A stretch of DNA of 64,000 nt from Aureispira anguillae (GCF_026000115.1 NZ_AP026867.1:5196001-5260000), one strand, 5' to 3'; numbered from the stretch's first letter, positions 44,048-55,412 are shown. The notes: generated from the letters alone by a model not told the origin. Numbers and translations are program-made.

Positions 44048-45022
44048 ATGAATACGACAAAATACATCACTAAAATGTTTGGGCTTATTTTTCTGATTGG
44101 AGGAAAAAGGCTCTTGGGTATAAAAAAACGAGCAGATTGGCCCCTAAAGACTGAACTATTATGGGCAACAACTAGATTGACGCTGTTATCCTCCAATAAA
44201 TATGGGCTTGCTTGGTTAAAAAATTTATCTAAGAGCTATAGCCCTAAACCTATTTTTGCCGAAAAAGTATCTATTGATGCGGTAGATAGTAAGGTTGGTT
44301 CTTATCTAAAAATTGCTCCTATTGCTAATGCACCACAAAAACTAATCATTTACTTTCATGGAGGAGGATATGTCACAGGGTCTCCAAAGGCAATCGTTGA
44401 ATTTAGTAGTCGATTGGCTTTAAAAACAGCCGCTTTAGTATTAACCCCTTTTTACCCAACTGCTCCCGAAAAGACCTACCCTGCTGCCCATCAATTTGCC
44501 AGTGCTTTTGTTCAGTATGTTTTAACCAAGTATCCCAATAGCACCCCATTTATCGCTGGTGATTCTGCTGGTGCAGCATTAGCACTTTCTGCCATCAAAA
44601 ATCTTAATTGTAGCCTTTCAAAAAGGCTTAAAGGCTGTATTTTAATTTCTCCTTGGGTTGATCCTCTCGCTCAAAAAGGTTCCATTCAATTCAATTCAAA
44701 AAATGATGTTGGCAACCGAGAATTTGTTGTTGCCTGTTACCATACTTATCTAAATGGTGCCATCCCTTTAGAAAAATATCCATTACGTTTTGATGCGCAA
44801 AATATTCCTTCTTTACCGCCTACCTTTATCAGTATAGGAGATACCGAAATTTTGCTGGATCAAACCAAAAAATTATCCGAAGACATCCAAACTCAGGGCA
44901 CTCAAACAACCACAATGGTTTACCAAGGAATGTTTCATACTTTTTGGAACATGGCTCCTAGATTAAAAGAAGCAGATCGCTTAATAGAAGATCTAGCGAA
45001 CTGGATGCATAAGAAAAACTAA
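44048..45022 (+). CDS. Alpha/beta hydrolase, hormone-sensitive-lipase-like esterase
   Basis: The HSL-family oxyanion motif is YFHGGGYVTGSP, the nucleophile elbow GDSAGAALALS, the acid lies in SIGDTEILLDQ and the histidine in YQGMFHTFW. The enzyme likely hydrolyses short- to medium-chain esters in the cytoplasm or at the membrane; a hydrophobic N-terminal stretch (KMFGLIFLIGG) may attach it. I choose ATG 44048 (324 aa). The frame is open from a TTG at 43991, but those 19 codons are mobile-element sequence. The next gene follows after 29 bp. Confidence 0.88.
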   Translation: MNTTKYITKMFGLIFLIGGKRLLGIKKRADWPLKTELLWATTRLTLLSSNKYGLAWLKNLSKSYSPKPIFAEKVSIDAVDSKVGSYLKIAPIANAPQKLIIYFHGGGYVTGSPKAIVEFSSRLALKTAALVLTPFYPTAPEKTYPAAHQFASAFVQYVLTKYPNSTPFIAGDSAGAALALSAIKNLNCSLSKRLKGCILISPWVDPLAQKGSIQFNSKNDVGNREFVVACYHTYLNGAIPLEKYPLRFDAQNIPSLPPTFISIGDTEILLDQTKKLSEDIQTQGTQTTTMVYQGMFHTFWNMAPRLKEADRLIEDLANWMHKKN

Positions 45023-45051
45023 TTAAGTCCCTGCTAAATCTCTTTCTAATT

Positions 45052-45834
45052 ATGAATATTCCAATTTTAGTTTCGGTCGCCAATGTTACCCCAGAAGTTC
45101 TCCAACGCCTAGAACAGCAGGGAGTAGGCATTGAATTGTCTTATTTTTCCTATCCTTCCAGTTTAGAAAACGACAACTTGCAAGCGCAAATTCAGGCTTA
45201 TAAAACAATGTTGAAGGATTTTTCGCAACCTGTAACCATGCACGGGGCTTTTTACGATTTGTCCATGACTGCCAGAGAGCCCAAAATTGTAGCAGTAACT
45301 CGTTTTAGAATCAATCAATCCTTAGACATTGCCATCGAACTAGGGATAAAAAAATTAGTTTTTCACACCAATTACTTACATTCTCAACGTCCTGGGTACA
45401 AGGAAATTTGGGTAAAAAAACAGGTTGACTTTTGGCGATCGTTTATTCCTAAAATAGAACAACATCAACTCGTTTTGCATCTAGAAAATACAAGAGAAGA
45501 AGATTATACCTATATAGGCAGCATTCTAGATCAGCTCAGCCACCCTAATTTTAAAACCTGTTATGACACAGGACATAGCCATTGTTTTACACAGGCACAA
45601 AACAAGCCAATTAGCTGGGTAAAAGGCTATCAAAGCCACTTGTCCTATATTCATTTGCACAGCAACAATGGGCGAATAGATCAACACATTGCATTCACCA
45701 AAGGAAACGTTGATTTTAGTCATTTTTTTGAAGCGATACGGCAGCTTCCTGCCCCTCCCTACTTAGTGATAGAAGTAGCCCAACGGGAGGATTACCTTGC
45801 CTCATTAGTGGCTTTGCGTCAACTTGGTTTTTGA
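45052..45834 (+). CDS. Sugar phosphate isomerase/epimerase-like TIM barrel
   Basis: Belongs to the xylose-isomerase-like TIM barrel superfamily (also endonuclease IV fold). Metal-ligand-type residues appear in order: VTMHGAFYD, KKLVFHTNY, LVLHLENT, TCYDTGHSHCF, SYIHLHSNNGRIDQH and LVIEVAQREDYL. Length 260 aa is normal. The substrate is unknown; members act on sugars, inositols or hydroxypyruvate. It is 29 bp downstream of the esterase gene and probably cotranscribed. A short terminator follows. Confidence 0.85.
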   Translation: MNIPILVSVANVTPEVLQRLEQQGVGIELSYFSYPSSLENDNLQAQIQAYKTMLKDFSQPVTMHGAFYDLSMTAREPKIVAVTRFRINQSLDIAIELGIKKLVFHTNYLHSQRPGYKEIWVKKQVDFWRSFIPKIEQHQLVLHLENTREEDYTYIGSILDQLSHPNFKTCYDTGHSHCFTQAQNKPISWVKGYQSHLSYIHLHSNNGRIDQHIAFTKGNVDFSHFFEAIRQLPAPPYLVIEVAQREDYLASLVALRQLGF

Positions 45835-45855
45835 AATTTAAATAAATAATGCAAT

Positions 45856-45877
45856 AGAACTAATGGTTCTTTTTTTT
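45856..45877 (+). terminator. Short rho-independent terminator
   Basis: AGAAC (45856-45860) and GTTCT (45866-45870) with a 5-nt loop, followed by seven T. The stem is short, but the T-tract and position after the TIM-barrel gene support it. Confidence 0.6.
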
Positions 45878-45884
45878 GCTGCAA

Positions 45885-48800
45885 TTATCCCACTTTTTCC
45901 TCAATTTGCGCTAATAATAAAGGCAGCATTGCTTCGATCTCTTTGTACAAGTTTTTAATGTCCATTAGTGGAGCATTTTCCATTGCCAATTCGCTCATTT
46001 GTTCCCCTAGTTGATACCAATCTATTAATTGCAAGAGTTCAAAATTGGGTTTCATTTTATGAATGTGCTTAGGAATTACTTCCGTATTGTTGTTTTGAAA
46101 AGCCAATTGCATATTATTGGCAAATTTCAACAATTCTTCTCTAAAAATAAGTAATAACTCCTTGGCTAATTCTTGATCTCCATCGGTTACCTCCAACAAG
46201 TTGCCAAGCATTAAATTAGATGTCTTAGTAATTGTTGGAGTTGCTGTTGAGGGTTCTTCTGCTTTTTCTATTTTTTTAATTTCACGTTGGGTATATTTGA
46301 TAATCATAGTTTGTAGTTCCTCAATTTTGAACGGCTTGGCAATATAATCGTTCATGCCAATAGCGAGGCATTTTTCTTTTTCTTTGCTCAAGGCATGCGC
46401 CGACATTGCTATAATAGGCGTTACCGTATTTGTTTTTCTAATCTCTAAGGTGGCAGCAATACCATCCATTTTGGGCATTTGAATATCCATTAAAATTAGA
46501 TCATAATTTTGATGCATTAATTTTTGGATGGCTTCCTCCCCATTACTAACTACATCACAATCACAATTCAACATATTGAGGTAAATCAACGCCAACTCCT
46601 GATTCACTAAATTATCCTCAACAATCAATATTTTAAGGGCAGTAGTTGAAGTAGATTGAAGCTCAAACTTGTGTTTTTCTTCATCCTCTTTGATTTTATC
46701 CAATGCACGGTTCTGTTTTAGAGGCAATGTGAAATAGAAAGTAGAGCCTTTACCCAACTCACTTTCTACCCCAATACGTCCTCCCATCAACTCAACCAAT
46801 TTTTTGCAAATACTCAGCCCCAAGCCTGTTCCGCCATATTCTCGTGTCGTATAACTCTCTGCTTGGGTAAAGCTTTCAAAAATAGCATCCAATTTATTCT
46901 GAGGAATTCCAATCCCAGTATCTTTTACTTCAAACAACAAATAAGATCCCCTTTTGAATATGTTAAGATGGATAAAGCCTTTTTTAGTAAACTTAACCGC
47001 ATTACCAATCAGATTAATTAAAATTTGTGCCAAACGATCGGGCGCTCCTATAATTTCGGTAGGAACTCGCTCATCTATATCAATAATTAATTCTAGTTTT
47101 TTATTCTGAATAGTAACTTTTAGGATGTTCAAACTATCTTCGATTCGCTTCTTTAAATCAAACTTAATTTCATCCAGTTCAAATTTCCCCGATTCAATTT
47201 TAGACACATCTAAAATATCATTAACAACCACTAACAAATTCTCTGCAGAACTATAAATAGACTGTGCGTAATTTCGTTGGGTAGGATTCATTGTCGTTTG
47301 CAGCAACAACCTAGAAAAGCCCAAAACTCCACTCATAGGAGTTCGAATTTCATGGCTCATATTGGCTAAGAAATCCTCCTTTATTTTAGAAGTTTTAACG
47401 GCTTCTTCCTTGGCTTCTCTCAACTCCTCTTCTAATTTTTTTCGATCTGTTATATCTGCCTGAATGACAATATACTGAAACGGTTCATCATCTTGGTCCA
47501 AAAAGGGAACGCTAGAAGTATAGGTCCAATAATAAGAGCCATCCTTGGCTCGCTCTTTAATTTCTCCCTGCCAAATTTTCCCTGATTGTATGGTTTCTCT
47601 CAGATCAATCCAAAACGACTCAGAATGATGAAAAGAGTCTAATATTTCATGATGTTGCCCTATTACTTCCTCTCTGTGATAACCTGATATTTCACAAAAC
47701 TTATCGTTAACAGAAAGAATTTTTTCATCCCTACTAACAATCATAACAATAGCTGTTTGATTGAGCGTATAAGTCAAATCCTCAATTCTTTTTGTTGCTA
47801 TTTTTTCTTCGGTTATATCTCTAGCAATCGAATAGATCAATTGCCGCTCTTTATCCAACACAATTCTCCAAGACATCCAACGATATTCATTGTTCTTGGT
47901 ACGACACCTATTTTCAATGTTCATAATATCGTCCCCCTCCATCAATCGAGTAAACTGATTTCTGGTACCTTTCAAATCTTCAGGGTGGATTAGATCCAAT
48001 AAGGGCTTAGAAAAAAGCTCTTCTTCTGTATAGCCTAAAGCTTTTGAGAAAGCAGGGTTAATACGTTTGATATAACCATCGGGGGTAACAACCGAAATCA
48101 TATCCATTGACAAATTAAAAAAGCGATCTAATTCTGCCCCTCTTTCTTCTATCTCTGCAATATGTATTTTTTGTTGTTGGTACAGTTTTGCAAATTCAGC
48201 TTCGTTATTCCGTTCTAATTCTTCCTCCAAATATTTTTTTTCTGTAATATTCCTTTGAATTACAACAAACTGAGCAGGTTCTCCCTGTTCATCCATAAAA
48301 GGAATAATCGCAGCATCTACCCAATAATAAGTATTATCCTTTGCCTTGTTTTTTAACTCTCCCTTCCAAACTTCTCCTCGCTCCAAGGTAGCCCATATTT
48401 TTTTTAGAAACCACTTAGAATGATAGTTAGAGTCCGTCATACGAAAGTAGTTTCCCACCAATTCTGCCTCTTTATATTGTGATACCTTACAAAAATTAAC
48501 ATTAGCAGTAATAATCTGGGCATCCTTATTAATGGTCAGCACCATAGCAGAGTGATCTAGCGCATATTTTAGATCCTGAATCTCTTTAATTGATTTTTTA
48601 AGGTTTTCCTCTCCCTTTTTTTGTTCTGTAATATCCTGAATGGTACCAATCGAACGCCAAGGGTCTCCATATTCGTCAAACTCTGCATAACAGCGTTCAC
48701 TAACATATTTTATTTTACCATTGCGCAATAGAAGACGATAAGTAATGTGATAAGGTTTTTGAGTACGCACCAATTGCAAATAAGACTGATGCGCCCTTTC

Positions 48801-51071
48801 TCGGTCTTCAGGGTGCAAATTATCCAAAAAGCTTTTTTCACTAGGGCGTACATCATCGGGAGACAGCTCAAAAATATCATACAGTTGTTCAGACCAGACC
48901 TCCTCCCCTGTCAACAAGTTCAGCTCCCAATAACCAACATTAGCAATTCGTTGCGCTTCATTCAAACGCTTCTCACTCAGTTCTATCAATTCTTTGGCTT
49001 TGGCAAGTTCTTCCCGTTCTTCTAATACATTCGCAATTCTTTTTTGTTCTGTTATATCACTCTCTATAACAATGTATTTCAGCAAACCATCACTATCCAC
49101 AAAAGGAGTGATAGAGGTCGAACGCCAATAGAGTTGTTTATTTTTTTTGTAGCCTGGTATTTCGTACAGAGAAGATTTGTTCTGATGGGCATTAATTTTT
49201 AGTTTTTCCTCAAAAGCTGCATCAACGCCTGTTGCCTTCAGCAATGTACTCAACTGACAACCAATAGATTCTTCAAAACTATATCCTGTCATTTTTTCAA
49301 ATCCTTCATTTACCCACTCTATTGCGGTATTTTCATCCAAGATAATGACTGCATTATCCGTTTTTTGAGCTACTAACGATAATTTTTTGAGTTCGGCATC
49401 TCTTTTCTTTCGTTCTGTAATATCTGTGATTACAGTCAATTCATGTTGATTGTCCAATTTGCAAATACGCATAAAGACAGGAAAAGTAGTTCCATCCTTT
49501 TTGCGATGCATCCCTTCTATTTCCAAAACTTCCCCTATAGGCAATTGATCGTAACTAATTCCATTAAACAAATCCTCAATAGGTGTCATTTCAACATCTA
49601 GTAAATTCAGCTCCAAAAACTCTGTTTTTGTATAGCCATAAAACTCACAAGCTCGCTGATTCACATCCACCAATTTTAAGTCGCTAATTCTACTTTTTAG
49701 CATAAAATCAGGTGACAACTCAAAAAGTGTTTCTAGTTGATCCTTGGAAGTTTGCAAGGCCTTTTCGGCTTCTTTTTCTTCTGTTATATCCCTTACTACT
49801 GCCTGAACGACCCGTTCGTTGCCATAAAAAATAGCAGAAAGAGAAACTTCAGCATGAAACAACCGCCCTGTACATCGCTTGTGCAGCCAATAAAAACGAC
49901 AAGAACCATGTTTGAGCGCATATTCTATTCGCTCATTGGCCGCCTCAAAAGAAGAAGTTCCATCAGGCTGAAACTCTGGAGACAAAGCAGAAACATGCAT
50001 GGTTTTAAAAATAGCTTTGTCCTCTATTTCGAACATCTCTAAGGTCTTGGGATTGCAATCAAAAAAAGCCCCTTCAGTATACAACAATACCGCATCATTA
50101 GAGCCATTAAATATAGCTTGGAATTTTTTATTGGTTTCTCTTAATAATCGTTCAGATTCCTTCTTTTTGGTAACATCTTCTGCCACCCCAACTAAAAAAC
50201 AAGGTTCACCAGCCGCATTTCGAACAACAGCTTTTTGAGTATGTAAGGTTCTTTTTTTATCTCCATATTGGAGCATTTCTTCAGGAATCGTGACGACTCC
50301 ATCCTGTTGACTCACTTTAAGATCTGTTTTTCGAAATCGATCTGCCTCTTCTCTGGAAAAAATATCGTAATCCGTTTTTCCAATACAATCACTAGCAGGA
50401 ATTCCTAAGGTTTCTTCTGCTTGTTTGTTGCAAAGCAAAAATTTATAGTCTTCCTTTATATTTTTTACAAAAACAGCAATGGGTAAGGTATCTAAGATCG
50501 AAGACAAAATGCCTTCCTGATTGGCCAATTGTTCTGCAACGACCTTGCGTTCGGTTATATTTTGAAATATCCCTAATAAACGCCGACACTCCTTCCCCTG
50601 CATTTCGCTTTTACAAATTACCCTTCCCCAAATTTCTTTTCCTTCTTGGCTTATAAATGGCATCTCTAACTCATATCCTTCTCCCGTTTCTATAGCCCTA
50701 TTAACAAAACCAATGATTTTTTCTCGGCTCTCTCCTGTTTTATAAAAATCTAGGGCTTCTTCAATACTTAGTATAAAACTTTGTTGATTGTTCTCTATAA
50801 TGGGATTCCAATTTATTTTTTTGGTGCTGACATCTAGTTCCCAAATACCAATTTGAGCAATTTCAACCGCCTCTTTAAGCAGTTCTTTTTTTTGAGCCAA
50901 CGCCTCATTTTTTAACTGGAGCTCTATTAGTTGAATTTGGGCTTCTTTCAGTAAGTGTTGTAAAATAGCAGGATCGTTGGGCATTTCTTCCAATTCAGAC
51001 TTCAATTTCCATTGTTGTTCTGCTGCTTGTCTAAAATTATTGGTATTTATATTTGAGGTATGCTCATCCAT
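45885..51071 (-). CDS. Hybrid sensor histidine kinase with nine PAS domains, receiver and HPt
   Basis: A very large cytoplasmic sensor of 1728 aa with no membrane segment. Nine PAS-PAC units can be counted from their endings (QNITERK, EDVTKKK, RDITEEK, TDITERK, SDITEQK, QDITEQK, RNITEKK, RDITEEK, ADITDRK), over residues ~70-1215, after an N-terminal coiled coil. The kinase core has the phospho-accepting His1240 in [12 protein letters not shown] and [13 protein letters not shown] receiver domain follows with Asp1529 in [13 protein letters not shown], then an HPt domain with His1671 in HIHKMKP. A complete phosphorelay is thus in one chain. The divergent gene at 51389 encodes an NtrC-type regulator, the likely partner. 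Confidence 0.95.
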   Translation of the reverse strand: MDEHTSNINTNNFRQAAEQQWKLKSELEEMPNDPAILQHLLKEAQIQLIELQLKNEALAQKKELLKEAVEIAQIGIWELDVSTKKINWNPIIENNQQSFILSIEEALDFYKTGESREKIIGFVNRAIETGEGYELEMPFISQEGKEIWGRVICKSEMQGKECRRLLGIFQNITERKVVAEQLANQEGILSSILDTLPIAVFVKNIKEDYKFLLCNKQAEETLGIPASDCIGKTDYDIFSREEADRFRKTDLKVSQQDGVVTIPEEMLQYGDKKRTLHTQKAVVRNAAGEPCFLVGVAEDVTKKKESERLLRETNKKFQAIFNGSNDAVLLYTEGAFFDCNPKTLEMFEIEDKAIFKTMHVSALSPEFQPDGTSSFEAANERIEYALKHGSCRFYWLHKRCTGRLFHAEVSLSAIFYGNERVVQAVVRDITEEKEAEKALQTSKDQLETLFELSPDFMLKSRISDLKLVDVNQRACEFYGYTKTEFLELNLLDVEMTPIEDLFNGISYDQLPIGEVLEIEGMHRKKDGTTFPVFMRICKLDNQHELTVITDITERKKRDAELKKLSLVAQKTDNAVIILDENTAIEWVNEGFEKMTGYSFEESIGCQLSTLLKATGVDAAFEEKLKINAHQNKSSLYEIPGYKKNKQLYWRSTSITPFVDSDGLLKYIVIESDITEQKRIANVLEEREELAKAKELIELSEKRLNEAQRIANVGYWELNLLTGEEVWSEQLYDIFELSPDDVRPSEKSFLDNLHPEDRERAHQSYLQLVRTQKPYHITYRLLLRNGKIKYVSERCYAEFDEYGDPWRSIGTIQDITEQKKGEENLKKSIKEIQDLKYALDHSAMVLTINKDAQIITANVNFCKVSQYKEAELVGNYFRMTDSNYHSKWFLKKIWATLERGEVWKGELKNKAKDNTYYWVDAAIIPFMDEQGEPAQFVVIQRNITEKKYLEEELERNNEAEFAKLYQQQKIHIAEIEERGAELDRFFNLSMDMISVVTPDGYIKRINPAFSKALGYTEEELFSKPLLDLIHPEDLKGTRNQFTRLMEGDDIMNIENRCRTKNNEYRWMSWRIVLDKERQLIYSIARDITEEKIATKRIEDLTYTLNQTAIVMIVSRDEKILSVNDKFCEISGYHREEVIGQHHEILDSFHHSESFWIDLRETIQSGKIWQGEIKERAKDGSYYWTYTSSVPFLDQDDEPFQYIVIQADITDRKKLEEELREAKEEAVKTSKIKEDFLANMSHEIRTPMSGVLGFSRLLLQTTMNPTQRNYAQSIYSSAENLLVVVNDILDVSKIESGKFELDEIKFDLKKRIEDSLNILKVTIQNKKLELIIDIDERVPTEIIGAPDRLAQILINLIGNAVKFTKKGFIHLNIFKRGSYLLFEVKDTGIGIPQNKLDAIFESFTQAESYTTREYGGTGLGLSICKKLVELMGGRIGVESELGKGSTFYFTLPLKQNRALDKIKEDEEKHKFELQSTSTTALKILIVEDNLVNQELALIYLNMLNCDCDVVSNGEEAIQKLMHQNYDLILMDIQMPKMDGIAATLEIRKTNTVTPIIAMSAHALSKEKEKCLAIGMNDYIAKPFKIEELQTMIIKYTQREIKKIEKAEEPSTATPTITKTSNLMLGNLLEVTDGDQELAKELLLIFREELLKFANNMQLAFQNNNTEVIPKHIHKMKPNFELLQLIDWYQLGEQMSELAMENAPLMDIKNLYKEIEAMLPLLLAQIEEKVG

Positions 51072-51388
51072 TGCTCTATGCTAATTATAATTCTTCATTC
51101 TTTAATTGCCACCCAATAGCAGCCTAGCTAACCCCCTGATAAAACGATGTTCTTTAGAACCGATACGATTAGCAAAAAAACTTACTTAAGTCCCATTAAG
51201 TTTGGAGACAACTTAGTACACTAAAATTAACGCTTTTTCTGCTATAATTTATAATCTTTAGTTTTAACCAAATGATGTTTTTTATATTTTTTTGTCAAAA
51301 AGCGGTATATTGGATATTATTTTAACAGCAGTTTTTATAACAATTGGTCTAGATAGTTAATCTTCTGTATTATCAAAATAACGCTTTA
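51072..51388. other. Divergent promoter region between kinase and regulator
   Basis: No ORF or RNA gene is seen. The region is AT-rich and must hold the promoters of the hybrid kinase (minus strand) and the NtrC-type regulator (plus strand). I could not identify an operator or a sigma-54 site here. Confidence 0.4.
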
Positions 51389-52744
51389 ATGGAATATAGT
51401 CGTAGCCTTCGAATTTTTGTAGTTGAGGATGATCCCATGCAACAACGTATTATTAAGTATGTTATGGAATCTAATCCCGAGCATGAAGTTCATACTTTTG
51501 CAACAGGTCAGGAGTGTCTAGACCACCTCTATTTACAGCCTCAATTAATCTCTTTAGATTATAACCTACCTGATCTAGGTGGAGCTGAAGTCCTTGAGAA
51601 AATAAAACAATTTAATCCCGAAATTAGAGTAATCGTTCTTTCTGGGCAAAAAAATATTAGCACAGCAATCGACCTACTCAAACAGGGCGCTAATGATTAT
51701 ATAACCAAAGACACAGGCATGAAGGAGCGTTTGAGAAGCTCCGTCGAATTACTAAAACAAAATATCCAACTAAAAAAGGAAGTTGGGGTCTTACGAGAAC
51801 AACTTGCTAAACAATTTAACTCTAGTGATATAATAGGGCAAAGCCCCTCTATGAAAGCAGTATGCAAACTGACAGAAAAAGCTGCAAAGAGTAATATCAT
51901 TGTTTCTATTACAGGCGAAACTGGCACGGGTAAAGAGGTCATTGCCAAAAGTATTCATTATAATTCATCCCGAAGAAAAAAACGCTTTGTTGCGGTCAAC
52001 ATGGCTGCCATTCCTAAGGAATTAATTGAAAGTGAACTATTCGGACACGAAAAAGGTGCTTTTACTGGCGCTATAACAACTAAAGCTGGTAAATTTGAAT
52101 TAGCCAATGGAGGAACATTGTTTTTAGACGAAATTGGAGATCTAGACCTTCCCTTGCAAGCAAAATTACTGCGTGCCTTACAAGAACAAGAAATTACTCG
52201 CATTGGTGGAAATGAAACCATAAAATTTGATGCTAGAATAATTACCGCAACCCATAAGAACTTATTTGATGAAGTGCATAATGGCAAGTTTAGAGAAGAT
52301 TTATACTACCGTTTATTGGGCCTCTCTATAGAATTGCCTCCTTTAAGAAAAAGAGGAAATGATGTGCTTGTGCTCGCAAAACATTTTCTACGCAGTTATG
52401 CCAAATCTAATAATGTCGCCACTAAAACGTTATCTCAAGAAGCCAAAGACTTGTTGCTTAATCACCAATTCCCTGGGAATGTTAGAGAACTAAAGTCAAT
52501 CATAGAACTCGCTATGGTCTTATCTGATGAGAAACAAATAAAAAAAGAACATTTGCAACTTCGCAATAGAGCCAAAAATTTTAGCTTGTTAGATGGAGAA
52601 ATGACAATAAGGGATTATACCAAAAAAATAATTCATTATTACCTCGAAAAATATAATAATGACGTTACGCTCATTTCAAAAAAATTAGAAATTGGTCGCT
52701 CTACTATTTATAAGCTATTAAAAGAAGATTCTACAATTGGTTAG
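51389..52744 (+). CDS. Sigma-54-dependent response regulator, NtrC type
   Basis: Activates sigma-54 RNA polymerase after phosphorylation. The receiver domain (1-125) has acidic EDD at 13-15, the phospho-acceptor Asp57 in SLDYNLPD and Lys in ITKD. The AAA+ domain has Walker A GETGTGKEV, the sigma-54 contact loop HEKGAFTGAIT, Walker B GGTLFLDEIGDL, and FPGNVRELKSI. The C-terminus has a Fis-type helix-turn-helix (LISKKLEIGRSTIYKLL). Length 451 aa is standard. It is divergent from the hybrid kinase, which may phosphorylate it. Confidence 0.96.
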   Translation: MEYSRSLRIFVVEDDPMQQRIIKYVMESNPEHEVHTFATGQECLDHLYLQPQLISLDYNLPDLGGAEVLEKIKQFNPEIRVIVLSGQKNISTAIDLLKQGANDYITKDTGMKERLRSSVELLKQNIQLKKEVGVLREQLAKQFNSSDIIGQSPSMKAVCKLTEKAAKSNIIVSITGETGTGKEVIAKSIHYNSSRRKKRFVAVNMAAIPKELIESELFGHEKGAFTGAITTKAGKFELANGGTLFLDEIGDLDLPLQAKLLRALQEQEITRIGGNETIKFDARIITATHKNLFDEVHNGKFREDLYYRLLGLSIELPPLRKRGNDVLVLAKHFLRSYAKSNNVATKTLSQEAKDLLLNHQFPGNVRELKSIIELAMVLSDEKQIKKEHLQLRNRAKNFSLLDGEMTIRDYTKKIIHYYLEKYNNDVTLISKKLEIGRSTIYKLLKEDSTIG

Positions 52745-53695
52745 CCTTTCATAACTAAACAAAACAAATCCAAATAAAGGGACAATCCGTTTTATTTTTG
52801 GATCGATAAGAAACTCGCTCTCATCGCTAATACAACGCTTTGTCTCTCCGTTTAATACAGCCTATTCCAGCAACCAAAGTTCCATCATAAAAAACTAAAA
52901 AATAAATTTAGCAGTTTGGAGATAAAACGAGATAGATTCTTTACAAAGAAAAAAAATTTAAGGTGCGGTATTGTCTTTTAAGTAAAAAAATGCCTTTTAA
53001 GTGCCGAATCGCTAAATTCACTTGACTTTTTAGGATAAAATCCTCCATTCTATAATTTCTATCGTTCATTTTCCTTCTATTGTCTATGAAATAAACACCA
53101 CTGTCTACCTCATAGATCAAATTCACCTACCCAATATACATAAAACACTAACAATCAATAAAATAAAGTTTGGCTCAGTTTTGTATATGCATAAGACAAC
53201 TATTAATCTTCAAATAGAGTTTTAATAGTTAGTTTAATGGAACTTTTAGACTAAGTGCAACTGGTAGATTGACGTTTTACCAAATAGAATGGGGATTCTT
53301 TTTGAGGTGCTAAATCGTAGGACAGTTTAGTATTATGGTAAAATAATTCATATATCAGTTGCATTATTCTATAAAATTAGTTGCATAATATCGCCCCTCT
53401 CTAAATATAAAAAACAAAGTATATAACTATTTTTTTTTCTTTTTTTTAAGGTAATCCTACCTCCCTAAAAGTAATATTTTGTTAACTTTGAGTCGTTAAT
53501 TCCTTAACACTAAAAACTTTATCACTGACCCAATTTTCAATGATAATAATAGCATTATAGCTAATCGATAATAATATCCTTATTTTAATGGGCGATGGTT
53601 TCCCCCGAATCATTTGCCCTTTTTGTAAACAATGAGTCTTCATTTATTAACTTTTTTTTCTATTTCCTATAATTGGGCTATGAATTATAAGTAAT
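52745..53695. other. Long intergenic region, no gene supported
   Basis: About 950 bp, AT-rich. A minus-strand frame at 52941-53126 begins with GTG and encodes 61 aa with no recognisable feature. A 15-codon frame at 53588-53635 (MGDGFPRIICPFCKQ) has a CxxC motif but nothing else to support it. A run of T lies near 53431-53447. The promoter of the anti-sigma-like gene at 53696 is expected at the right end. Confidence 0.35.
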
Positions 53696-54121
53696 ATGCA
53701 AGAAATTACCTCTCAAAAAATTATCATTAATAACTCCACTGCGGATATTCAATCTGCAATTTTGTCGCTTGAAAACTTTGCTCATGTTCATGGAATTCCT
53801 ATCACAACGATAGATCGTGTTAATGCCGCAATTAGCGAATTATTAGCCAACATAGTTCAACACAGCTTTCCAAAAAACAAACAAGGAGAAATTGGTATTA
53901 CACTACAACTATTTGACACAGGGAAACTTGCTATCAAACTAATTAACAAGGGGATCCCCTTCAATCCATTTTATACCTCTCCCCCTAAGTACAACAATGC
54001 TTCTAAATATAAAAATATGGATAGCTTAGGATTGCATTTAGTACGTAAATGCATGGATGAGTACAATTATAAAAGAATTGTAGATTATAATATCACTTGG
54101 ATGAGCAAAGAGCAAATCTAA
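53696..54121 (+). CDS. Serine-kinase/anti-sigma-type ATPase-fold protein
   Basis: A GHKL ATPase-fold protein of the RsbW/SpoIIAB group, which bind or phosphorylate anti-sigma antagonists. The N-box is VNAAISELLANIVQHSFP near residue 40, and the C-terminal DSLGLHLVRKCMDEYNY is the G2-like loop region. Length 141 aa is typical. No STAS-domain antagonist or sigma factor lies next to it, so its partner is elsewhere. A second such protein is encoded at 62271-62678. The long upstream region suggests its own promoter. Confidence 0.85.
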   Translation: MQEITSQKIIINNSTADIQSAILSLENFAHVHGIPITTIDRVNAAISELLANIVQHSFPKNKQGEIGITLQLFDTGKLAIKLINKGIPFNPFYTSPPKYNNASKYKNMDSLGLHLVRKCMDEYNYKRIVDYNITWMSKEQI

Positions 54122-54203
54122 TCCGCTCAAAGTTTAACAGTATATGGTGTAATATATCCCTTTAATTTAGTGGTTCAGCAGGATGTACTAAAAGGGAGCA
54201 TAG

Positions 54204-55343
54204 TTACTCAATAACTACTTCCTTTTTCCATACTTCTACTCTCAAATCATCAATATAAATAGGAAAAGGCTGTTTGTTCCAAGGGTAAATTTTTAAACGA
54301 TCAGTAGGTTTTGCATTTTCGGGAATAGCTTGCCACATTTCTAAATTGATCCATTTTCCATAAGTTTGTTTCCCATCTTTGTACAATCTAGCATCAATTG
54401 GTAAGCCTCTCCAAAATCGTTGTTCATTTCCATGCCCTAGCGATACAACCATGCTAGCAGAACCAGCATATTTTCTTACTTTATGTTTCTTTAGTGCATA
54501 AAAAGAGACCTTGATATAGTCTCCAGCCTGCGCCCCTACTTCAGCAAGTGTTCCATCATAACCCCTTCCGTATTGGTGTTTTCCTGCTTGGCTAGAAAGC
54601 ACACAGGAAAAAAGACCACGAGCAGCCGTTTCTTTGGTTGTTTGAGGAGCTAAATCACTAGTTTCATAATTTTGTTCGAGTACACGATGACTCAAAATTA
54701 GCCCCTCCTCAGGAGCTAAAGGCTCTGTGGTCCATGTTTCTACTATAAAATCATCCAGATAAAGATCTCCCCCCATAGGGTTCCAATGATAAATTTTTAG
54801 GCGGTCTCCTTTTTCAATATTGTCTGGTGCCTCATACCACAAGGATAGATTTTCCCATTTGTCCACCAATTGTTTATTTTGCGACTCTAATAAATCATTA
54901 ATAGAGAAAGTAGTATAGTGCAATGTTGAATCACCTCTATGAAAACTAACAACCACAAATCCCTTTATATTCGCAGGTTTTCTTATCGCTTTAGCAGGTT
55001 TGAAACAATCAAAAGAAATATGATACCATTCTCCCTTTCTAACCTTATTCACAAAAGCATTAACACCAGGTCCGAAAGCTTTTTGATTCGTAAGTCTAAA
55101 ATGCATCCCAGAAGTGCCTTTTGTTTGGTACTCCTTACTATAATTTGCGGCATTAGCATTCCTAGGAACAGCATTATAATCATTTTCATACATCAAATAA
55201 TCAAAACGCACACCTTCAGGAGCAACAACTTCTTTCGGAAAAGTTACATTTTTATCTATTGCAGAATAATCAGAGCCACAGCTTTGAACAATAAGTAATG
55301 CAGCAACTATAAAAAAATATAAGCTTATCTGTTTCATTTTCAT
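54204..55343 (-). CDS. Lipoprotein with two tandem copies of a beta-sandwich domain
   Basis: The ATG at 55343 (or 55337, two codons later) gives MKMKQISLYFFIVAALLIVQ followed by SCGSDYSAID, a lipoprotein signal with Cys at the lipobox QSC. The frame is open upstream to 55517, but that part is mobile-element sequence. Two halves of about 170 residues are alike: both contain WINLEMW/WENLSLW, DRLKIYPWN/DRLKIYHWN and YIDDLRVEVW/YLDDFIVETW, suggesting tandem carbohydrate-binding-type jelly-roll domains. No catalytic motif is seen. The protein is probably surface or periplasm facing. The family is not one I can name. Confidence 0.8.
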   Translation of the reverse strand: MKMKQISLYFFIVAALLIVQSCGSDYSAIDKNVTFPKEVVAPEGVRFDYLMYENDYNAVPRNANAANYSKEYQTKGTSGMHFRLTNQKAFGPGVNAFVNKVRKGEWYHISFDCFKPAKAIRKPANIKGFVVVSFHRGDSTLHYTTFSINDLLESQNKQLVDKWENLSLWYEAPDNIEKGDRLKIYHWNPMGGDLYLDDFIVETWTTEPLAPEEGLILSHRVLEQNYETSDLAPQTTKETAARGLFSCVLSSQAGKHQYGRGYDGTLAEVGAQAGDYIKVSFYALKKHKVRKYAGSASMVVSLGHGNEQRFWRGLPIDARLYKDGKQTYGKWINLEMWQAIPENAKPTDRLKIYPWNKQPFPIYIDDLRVEVWKKEVVIE

Positions 55344-55412
55344 TCCATTAATTATTCCCATCAACTTGATAAAATTGATAAAGGTTAGGTAGGTATTTAG
55401 TGTACTAATTTT

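Noticed and set aside
52941-53126. Minus-strand 61-codon frame in the long gap after the NtrC-type regulator
   Set aside because: GTG start, no ribosome site, no recognisable feature; kept only as a remark in the gap entry.
53588-53635. 15-codon frame with a CxxC motif (MGDGFPRIICPFCKQ)
   Set aside because: Too short and without ribosome site; the CxxC is not enough to support a real peptide.
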